Positions 1 through 4,005 of a stretch of DNA of 6,435 nucleotides are shown here, piece after piece. How positions within the stretch are numbered: the stretch's first letter is position 1; each line of letters starts with the position of its first letter. The DNA comes from Methanolinea sp. (GTDB lineage: Archaea > Halobacteriota > Methanomicrobia > Methanomicrobiales > Methanospirillaceae). A program made the position numbers and the translations under genes. The notes below the pieces were generated by a model that saw only the letters and a program-made list of their open reading frames with translations, was not told the origin of the DNA and did no database searches. The stretch lies in assembly GCA_013331225.1 (NCBI GenBank), contig DUGV01000102.1, positions 1 through 6,435 of the forward strand, given 5' to 3'.

Positions 1-1
1 C

Positions 2-529
2 ACCGGGATCGGTGCAGGGGTCTACGAGCAGGGAAGGCTGCTCTTCGGCGAGGACGGAAACTTTGCGGAGGTCGGACACTTCGTGGTCGAGACCACGTGG
101 AACCTTCCCTGCGGGTGTGGAGGGACCGGGCACTGGGAAGGATGCGGTTCAGGGAGGTTCATCCCCGCGTTCTTCCTTGAGTGGTGCCGATCGTCGAATC
201 ATCGGTCTCCTTTCCGGAACCTTTCCGATGCAGCGGCCATTTTTGCGGCTGCAGCAGGCGGAGACCCGGTCGCAGGGGAGTTTGTCTCGGAGCTTGGAAA
301 GGTGGAGGCGAGAGGGATCTCGCTCCTCATTGCGGCCTATGACCCCAGTCTTATTGTCATCGACGGGAGCGTGGCAAGGAATAACTGGCATATCTTTGAA
401 ACATCTGTCCTCCCCCATGTCCGCTCCGTATCAGGCAAGATCCCGCAGATGCGCCTCAGCCCACTCGGCGGGAACGCACCGCTGCTTGGCGCGGCATGGA
501 GCGTGTTCGACCGGACGCCTGTCCCCTGA
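2..529 (+). CDS. ROK-family sugar kinase/regulator, C-terminal part (5' end outside window)
   Basis: This is the last 175 residues of a ROK (repressor/ORF/kinase) family protein, open from the left edge to a TGA at 527-529. ROK proteins are ATP-dependent hexose or amino-sugar kinases, or related sugar-responsive regulators. Visible family signatures are the glycine loop TGIGAG (2-19), EVGH (68-79), whose His is a zinc ligand in the family, and the zinc segment CGCGGTGHWE (110-139), followed by GSGRF. The third Cys of the usual CxCGxxGCxE pattern is His here (codon 131-133). The C-terminal AAYDPSLIVIDGSVA and SPLGGNAPLLGAA segments also fit the family. The N-terminal ATP-binding DxGxT motif and any DNA-binding domain lie outside the window, so kinase and repressor cannot be separated; lack of visible regulators makes kinase more likely. 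The gene is convergent with the minus-strand gene at 899-1738. Confidence 0.88.
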   Translation, partial: TGIGAGVYEQGRLLFGEDGNFAEVGHFVVETTWNLPCGCGGTGHWEGCGSGRFIPAFFLEWCRSSNHRSPFRNLSDAAAIFAAAAGGDPVAGEFVSELGKVEARGISLLIAAYDPSLIVIDGSVARNNWHIFETSVLPHVRSVSGKIPQMRLSPLGGNAPLLGAAWSVFDRTPVP

Positions 530-750
530 TGGACGGGAACCTGACTTCCGGTTCGTTCTCTTCTCTCCCGGAAGGTGAATCACAACCAGCGGAGAATTCC
601 TGTCCGGAATCGGTCGGGTGCCATGAACCTCCCGGTTCAACTCCCGTTCCTTCCGATTCAAGGGAGGGCCCCCGCGTTCCCGATCCTGACCCGGGAACAG
701 CAGCACATTCTATTATCGTCCCTCGCGTGAGGGATGAGACTGAAAAATGA
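529..750 (+). CDS. Doubtful 73-residue low-complexity ORF overlapping the ROK stop
   Basis: An ATG at 529-531 shares one base with the ROK stop (TGATGG) and opens a 73-codon frame rich in Pro, Ser, Glu and Gly, with no recognisable domain or hydrophobic segment. A start at 496 inside the ROK gene is also possible. In favour of reality are the overlap with the upstream stop and the ATGA overlap with the next small ORF. Against it are the disordered composition and the fact that the same bases form several perfect hairpins (545-734), which better suits a transcribed non-coding segment. It is listed so that the reader knows the frame exists; no function is proposed. Confidence 0.2.
   Translation: MDGNLTSGSFSSLPEGESQPAENSCPESVGCHEPPGSTPVPSDSREGPRVPDPDPGTAAHSIIVPRVRDETEK
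545..734. other. Hairpin-dense stretch after the ROK gene
   Basis: Five perfect inverted repeats lie within 190 bases: CTTCCGG 545-551 with CCGGAAG 568-574; GAATCGG 607-613 with CCGATTC 653-659, enclosing TGAACC 624-629 with GGTTCA 634-639; GTTCCCG 676-682 with CGGGAAC 692-698; and TCCCTC 719-724 with GAGGGA 729-734. The run suggests folded RNA in the ROK 3' untranslated region or a separate transcript. GC richness raises the chance background, and no T-tract terminator follows. Confidence 0.45.
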
Positions 751-851
751 TGAACCCGATTGCACGCAGGGTGCGCGGGCCTCTCCTGACCTGCATCTTC
801 GTCTGCATGGTGTTCCTTGGTGCCATCACGGCTGCGTACACAGGGATATGA
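747..851 (+). CDS. Possible 34-residue single-helix membrane peptide
   Basis: The frame starts with two consecutive ATG codons (747 and 750) overlapping the preceding TGA in an ATGA arrangement, and ends at TGA 849-851. The predicted peptide has a basic N-terminus (ARRVRG) followed by about 20 hydrophobic residues from LLTCIFVCMVF to AAY, so it would be a membrane-inserted peptide or a bare signal-anchor. It could be a genuine small protein translated by coupling, or the truncated start of a former exported protein, because the same frame is open again after the stop. No family is recognised, and there is no strong ribosome binding site beyond the coupling. Confidence 0.27.
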   Translation: MMNPIARRVRGPLLTCIFVCMVFLGAITAAYTGI

Positions 852-898
852 AGCGAGGGGATGTGCCTGCATTACGCACAACCAGAAGGAGGGACGTT

Positions 899-1738
899 CT
901 ACTCCTGGAATAGAGGAGGGGTTCGGGAATCCTCCTTCACTACTTCCATATACCACATGGAAAGGACACCCCGGATAATCTCCTTCAGCCGTTCCATGCG
1001 CTGCATGTCAAGAAGGGCGCCCTGCTGTGGGCTCGAATTGCCACCCTCATACAGTGAGCGGTTCACCTCGACCTGGATCCAGGGGATACCCTTGTGCCAG
1101 TAGTGCGCATTCGAGATGAACCCTCCCGAGAACGGGTGGTTGAGCGTGACGCTCCCTGCTCCCGGAAACTCGTCCCGGAACCTTTCTGCCAGCTGCCGGA
1201 TCCACTCCGGCGGGCAGGTACAGAGTGCCCCTCTTCTCGGGTGTCCGTTCCGGTCCCCGTTGTTACCAAGGCATATGAGTGGCCGCGGCTGTCCCTCGTC
1301 AGGCTGGCCTGGCAATCCCACAGGGACCATGCTGTGGCAGTCGAACGCGACTGCGATCTTCCGGCTGTCCAGCAGACTGTCAAGTTTTGCATGGTAAGGG
1401 AAGTAGTGACGCAGGAGGAGCCTGTGAATTGCCTGGATATCTGGCTGCATGCCTTCTTTCCAGACCGGCGCCCCAAGCGAGGTCTGGAACTTGACCACCC
1501 CGTCACGGCGCCGGGGAGGAAGATGGTACGGAGGGCGGTTCAGGTCGACGATAACCCGCGACACCCTGGCGCTGGCAAAGGCTTTCACCTCTGCCTTGAA
1601 CCCAAAAAGACGTTCCGATGCGGGGTCGCTGTAATAGGAGAGTGCAGGCGGATCAAGGGCGACTGCTCCCGCGACCTCCTCCGGGATGCCGACTCCCCCG
1701 TGGGGAATCGAGATGAGAATCGGGAGCCCTGGTGACAT
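899..1738 (-). CDS. N-formylglutamate amidohydrolase-family protein
   Basis: The 279-residue protein belongs to the N-formylglutamate amidohydrolase family (Pfam FGase type), zinc hydrolases related to the carboxypeptidase/aspartoacylase fold. Known members release formate and glutamate from N-formylglutamate in histidine breakdown. Motifs in order are SIPHGG (10-15), SDPASERLFGF (37-47), VDLNRP (64-69), DCHSM (133-137), HPFSGGFIS (201-209) and IQVEVNRSLY (221-230). His13, Glu42 and His135 are the likely metal ligands by analogy with the fold. The length is normal for the family. The ATG at 1738 directly follows the TGA of the acetyltransferase gene (TGAATG on the minus strand), with a G-run about 5 bases upstream acting as ribosome binding site, so translational coupling is likely. 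No hut genes are visible, so the physiological substrate is open; family membership is secure, the exact reaction is not. Confidence 0.9.
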   Translation of the reverse strand: MSPGLPILISIPHGGVGIPEEVAGAVALDPPALSYYSDPASERLFGFKAEVKAFASARVSRVIVDLNRPPYHLPPRRRDGVVKFQTSLGAPVWKEGMQPDIQAIHRLLLRHYFPYHAKLDSLLDSRKIAVAFDCHSMVPVGLPGQPDEGQPRPLICLGNNGDRNGHPRRGALCTCPPEWIRQLAERFRDEFPGAGSVTLNHPFSGGFISNAHYWHKGIPWIQVEVNRSLYEGGNSSPQQGALLDMQRMERLKEIIRGVLSMWYMEVVKEDSRTPPLFQE

Positions 1739-2335
1739 TCACTGCCCCCCCTTGCATGGTACTACCCGGTTGCGGCTCCCGTCAAGGTAGTGCGGGTAAA
1801 AGTCATCGGCCTGGATGCCATAGAAGTGCACATCGTGAAACGACCCCCACTTGCATGCGTGCCCTTTCATTGCACCCTCAAAGTGCATACCGATGCGCAC
1901 GAGCACGCGGGATGAGGGAGTGTTCCAGTCGAGGTGCCTCGCGTAGATGCGGTGTAGGCCGAGGCCGAGGAAGCCAAACTCAAGCAGCGCTCCCGCGGCT
2001 TCAGTCGCGTATCCCCTGCACCGGAACGGCCTTCCTATCCAGTACCCGAGTTCTGCATGGGAATGTGCACAGTTCACCCTGAGGCTTGCAGCACCGGCAA
2101 TGTCGGTGGTCTCCTTCTCGGTTATGGCAAAGATGTAGTGTTCCCCACGCTGCCAGAGGCCCTGGTGCTGCCCTATCCACTGCTCCGCATCCTCCAGGGT
2201 GTAGGGATGGGGGATCTCAAGCACGCCTGCCGCAATGCACATGTCATCGGCATGTTCCTGAACGGACTGGGCATCGTCTATCGAGAAACGTCGGAGCCAT
2301 AACCTCGGCGTATTCAGGATCTCTCGGGGGGGCAT
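1739..2335 (-). CDS. GNAT acetyltransferase, RimJ/RimL type
   Basis: The 198-residue protein is a Gcn5-related N-acetyltransferase of the Acetyltransf_3 (RimJ/RimL-like) group, which transfers acetyl from acetyl-CoA to an amino group on a protein N-terminus or small molecule. It opens with the typical TPRLWLRRF (9-17). The core strand AELGYWIG (94-101) is followed by the acetyl-CoA pyrophosphate loop and helix RGYATEAAGALLEFGF (107-122). The C-terminal NTPSSRVLVRIGMHFEG segment (138-154) carries the family's Asn and Ser followed by the GF/GM turn. ATG at 2335 is the only in-frame ATG near the 5' end; a stop lies only a few codons upstream. It is the first gene of a two-gene operon with the amidohydrolase, and an acetylase beside a deformylase-type hydrolase hints at N-acyl amino acid chemistry. 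The substrate is unknown. Confidence 0.92.
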   Translation of the reverse strand: MPPREILNTPRLWLRRFSIDDAQSVQEHADDMCIAAGVLEIPHPYTLEDAEQWIGQHQGLWQRGEHYIFAITEKETTDIAGAASLRVNCAHSHAELGYWIGRPFRCRGYATEAAGALLEFGFLGLGLHRIYARHLDWNTPSSRVLVRIGMHFEGAMKGHACKWGSFHDVHFYGIQADDFYPHYLDGSRNRVVPCKGGQ

Positions 2336-2360
2336 GGAACATTCACATGTCTATTTGGAA

Positions 2361-2399
2361 CCGGGTATCATATGAGACTGTAGTTCCTGTGATACCCGG
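2361..2399. promoter_or_regulatory. Perfect 10-bp inverted repeat between divergent genes
   Basis: CCGGGTATCA (2361-2370) and its exact reverse complement TGATACCCGG (2390-2399) are separated by 19 bases, with an A-run immediately to the right (T-run on the minus strand). It lies 26 bases upstream of the GNAT start and about 100 bases before the divergent membrane-protein gene. It may be a regulator binding site (half-sites nearly three helical turns apart) or a hairpin in the GNAT leader. The sequence shows the symmetry; the role is inference. Confidence 0.55.
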
Positions 2400-2456
2400 A
2401 AAAAATTATCCGCGGGGTCACACGCCAGGGCGGGCCTTCTTCACGAGCAGGGCCAC

Positions 2457-2465
2457 ATTTTAAGA
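2457..2465 (+). promoter_or_regulatory. Weak TATA-like box for the membrane-protein gene
   Basis: ATTTTAAGA sits about 36-44 bases before the ATG at 2501, which would give a leader of roughly 10-15 bases. There is no clear purine-rich BRE in front of it. A weak purine run (AAGAGAGAGAG) precedes the start codon. Confidence 0.3.
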
Positions 2466-2500
2466 TGGACGTCGCCAGAACTGTGTAAGAGAGAGAGCAG

Positions 2501-3013
2501 ATGAATACCTCCATCCTTGCCCGGAAGGCCGTGGTGATCGCCTCCCTTGGAGCAGCAGCCATCATCAGCGGGTACTTCGGCCTCGCCCTGTCTCTCGGGA
2601 CCGCCACGGTCATGGACACGCGTGACATTCTTGTCGTGTGTGCCGGGGTGCTTGCCGGCCCTGCAGGAGGCGCACTGGTGGGGCTCCTTGCAGGTCTCCC
2701 TGGACCTGATCCCCTCTCAGAAGTATCACTCTACATGGTTGGCGGCCTCGCCGTCGGGTTCATTGCAAGGTATTGTGCGGCCAATCGGGAATGGATGCCC
2801 ACTGCTGCCCTTGGACTGGGATTCGGGTACGTGCTTTCAGGGGCAATCCTGATGTTCACTTCGTGGTACGACGCGGTTGCGGCGCTTGCGTTCAAGTCCC
2901 TTATCATGCTGAACATCTGTATCCTCGTCCTCTCCATCATCGACTCCCTGGATCACCGGATCTTCTCATGGGACAGGCGGTCTCCGGCCCCTGACTCTTC
3001 CGGCTCGCGGTGA
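2501..3013 (+). CDS. Five-helix membrane protein resembling 5TMR-LYT / ECF S-component proteins
   Basis: The 170-residue protein is almost entirely membrane-embedded, with hydrophobic segments at about 10-32, 42-67, 73-93, 100-119 and 125-149 and a polar, basic C-terminal tail (150-170). The stretch MDTRDILVVCAGVLAGPAGG (38-57), followed by GLLAGL and a GG-containing third helix ending in GFIAR, matches the pattern of the LytS-type 5TM receptor module and of the substrate-binding S components of ECF vitamin transporters, which look alike in sequence. No cytoplasmic kinase, cyclase or histidine-kinase domain follows, so if it is a receptor it stands alone. No ECF A or T genes are visible. The start at ATG 2501 has a weak purine-rich site before it. 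Membrane location is strongly supported; the family is a motif-level impression. Confidence 0.75.
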   Translation: MNTSILARKAVVIASLGAAAIISGYFGLALSLGTATVMDTRDILVVCAGVLAGPAGGALVGLLAGLPGPDPLSEVSLYMVGGLAVGFIARYCAANREWMPTAALGLGFGYVLSGAILMFTSWYDAVAALAFKSLIMLNICILVLSIIDSLDHRIFSWDRRSPAPDSSGSR

Positions 3014-3627
3014 GGCGGGGCATTCTCTCTTGCCTGACCATTCCCCCCGTGTGGACCCTGGCTCATTTCCATAAAGACAGAGCAAGGCAGGGTAACCCCC
3101 GGATCTGCCCATTATGAAGGGCAGAAGGGGATGTTGCACATCCATTCATTCCATGTTGATCGAGGAATGCTGGGACAAGAGGTTCACTGTAAGGCTCGTT
3201 TTCTGTTGGGGTATAGACAGAGAAAAGGGCAGTTCACATGAAGAGCCAAAGGTCATCCAGGCATCCGGCCGCGAGGTACCCGATGCGGCCAAGTTGGGGA
3301 GTTGATACCGGATGACCAGGCCATTCAAGGTGTGGAGGGCTGCAGACCGTCCACATGGAGGGTGCCAGACAACAAATCAGAGATCATGGAATCATATGCA
3401 TGATCACTGTCCAGCATGGCAGATATGGTTTCCACTGACGATAAAGATTATGTCATGGCTTGATGAACCAGTGGATACGGGGATCCAAAATCTCCCATAT
3501 CTTGTTCATTCTCTAAAAATATCCAATATTATGGTTCAAATTATTCACCCGGGGCGTATTCACAGGATTATTGTTTTATGGTTGAGAGGCGCTCTTTGAA
3601 TCAGTGACAGGGTCAGGCAATCAGTGT
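3014..3627. other. Long gap without a convincing gene
   Basis: Between the membrane-protein stop and the promoter of the small Cys-rich gene I see no protein I can defend. Two open frames (3114-3305 and 3312-3599, both +) give unbalanced, domain-free translations without good start context. The left two thirds hold the hairpin run described separately, and bases from about 3490 to 3600 are clearly more AT-rich than the surroundings. A weak TATA-like TTTCCATAAAG at about 3067-3077 could start a transcript near 3100. Confidence 0.5.
3104..3474. ncRNA. Candidate structured RNA region (run of perfect hairpins)
   Basis: Consecutive perfect stems can be read directly: TCTGCCC 3104-3110 / GGGCAGA 3119-3125; GGATGT 3129-3134 / ACATCC 3138-3143; CATTCC 3147-3152 / GGAATG 3164-3169; GGCTC 3193-3197 / GAGCC 3243-3247 around TTTTCTGT 3199-3206 paired to ACAG and AAAA at 3217-3226 with a two-base bulge; GGTCATCC 3251-3258 / GGATGACC 3310-3317 around GGCCGC 3267-3272 / GCGGCC 3285-3290; TGTGGA 3331-3336 / TCCACA 3350-3355; GATCATG 3382-3388 / CATGATC 3399-3405; CCACTG 3432-3437 / CAGTGG 3469-3474. 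There is no Rfam family I recognise, and the strand is not determined. It could be a cis-acting region or a decayed element instead of an RNA gene. Confidence 0.35.
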
Positions 3628-3637
3628 GCATATAAGC
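3628..3637 (+). promoter_or_regulatory. TATA box of the Cys-rich small-protein gene
   Basis: GCATATAAGC is the best TATA box in this gap. With the usual 25-base spacing, transcription would start near 3657, giving a leader of about 29 bases to the ATG at 3686. The box lies inside the first codons of the longer reading frame that opens at 3626, which argues against that earlier start. CCATG (3659-3663) and CATGG (3675-3679) could form a small leader hairpin. Confidence 0.5.
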
Positions 3638-3685
3638 AAACGATGGCTTGACATATCCCATGCACCCCATATCACATGGAAACTA

Positions 3686-3862
3686 ATGACGAACGACGTC
3701 AAAAAGACCTGCGATGTATGCGGGAGGAAAGCCATCGGCATCCAGGTACTGGGATGCTGCGGGTCGGTAGTCTGTGAAGTGCATGCAGAGGACCGGCTCA
3801 AACACATGAGCCCAGGTGAGAAGATCGAGTGGGGTTCATGCTTCTTTTACCGGTACGAGTGA
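3686..3862 (+). CDS. Small Cys-rich, probably zinc-binding protein
   Basis: The 58-residue protein has the pattern Cys9-x2-Cys12, Cys24-Cys25, Cys30-x2-His33 and Cys52. CDVCGRKA followed by GCCG and VVCEVHAE resembles the knuckle pairs of treble-clef or AN1/B-box-like zinc fingers, so binding of one zinc ion, perhaps two, is likely. The C-terminal half (SPGEKIEWGSCFFYRYE) is not recognised. Codon choice shows the strong third-position GC typical of the neighbouring genes, which supports coding. The frame is open from 3626, giving 78 residues, but the TATA box at 3628-3637 favours the ATG at 3686; a weak GGA lies a few bases upstream. It is monocistronic and convergent with the DAC gene. Its role could be nucleic-acid or protein binding; there is no evidence to choose. 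Confidence 0.72.
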   Translation: MTNDVKKTCDVCGRKAIGIQVLGCCGSVVCEVHAEDRLKHMSPGEKIEWGSCFFYRYE

Positions 3863-3873
3863 CATATAGGTTT

Positions 3874-3880
3874 AAAAAAA
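3874..3880 (-). terminator. T7 tract, likely terminator of the SIS/DAC operon
   Basis: On the minus strand, AGCGC is followed by seven T residues and then AAACC, about 125 bases beyond the DAC stop. Archaeal RNA polymerase terminates at such T-tracts. It could equally end a short RNA started from the TATA box at 3976-3986. Confidence 0.4.
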
Positions 3881-3926
3881 GCGCTTCGTATATGGGGGTT
3901 CAGGGATCCTTCACTATCAATAGGGG

Positions 3927-3937
3927 TTTTGTCTTTT
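3927..3937 (+). terminator. T-rich tract after the Cys-rich gene
   Basis: TTTTGTCTTTT lies 65 bases after the stop at 3862, with a further CTTTTCTTG tract near 3962-3970. This is a plausible + strand archaeal terminator in a convergent intergenic region. Confidence 0.4.
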
Positions 3938-3975
3938 ACTGATGAATGTCACGCACGCAATCTTTTCTTGCTCTG

Positions 3976-3986
3976 CATATATATAG
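3976..3986. promoter_or_regulatory. Near-palindromic TATA element in the convergent intergenic region
   Basis: CATATATATAG is a strong TATA sequence readable on both strands and is followed on + by seven G. On +, it would drive an antisense transcript into the 3' end of the DAC gene. On minus, it would give a short RNA starting near 3952 and ending at the T7 tract at 3874-3880. No BRE-like purines flank it on either side, so it may be fortuitous. Confidence 0.25.
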
Positions 3987-4005
3987 GGGGGGAACTATGC
4001 AGTTT

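Noticed and set aside
12..578. 188-codon frame overlapping the ROK gene
   Set aside because: Arg/Ser-rich shadow in another frame; the ROK motifs are in the frame ending at 529.
529..851. A single frameshifted gene joining the 73-residue and 34-residue frames
   Set aside because: Neither half resembles a known protein, so there is no basis for inferring an interrupted gene.
456..956. 166-codon minus-strand frame across the ROK 3' region
   Set aside because: It overlaps the ROK end and the amidohydrolase end, has biased composition and no recognisable domain.
1094..1735. 213-codon + strand frame opposite the amidohydrolase gene
   Set aside because: The minus-strand frame carries every family motif; this frame is a shadow.
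3185..3212. Possible RNase P RNA core on the minus strand (ACAGAAAACGAGCCTTAC resembles the conserved 3' element)
   Set aside because: The partner 5' element GGAAAGTC and the expected helices are absent in the upstream minus-strand sequence, so the likeness is probably chance.
3114..3305. 63-codon + strand frame in the gap
   Set aside because: Its start lies in the loop of a hairpin, the composition is unconvincing, and no family or upstream signal supports it.
3312..3599. 95-codon + strand frame in the gap
   Set aside because: Trp/His/Ile-rich translation without a domain, without a good ribosome binding site and with codon use unlike the neighbours; it overlaps the hairpin run.
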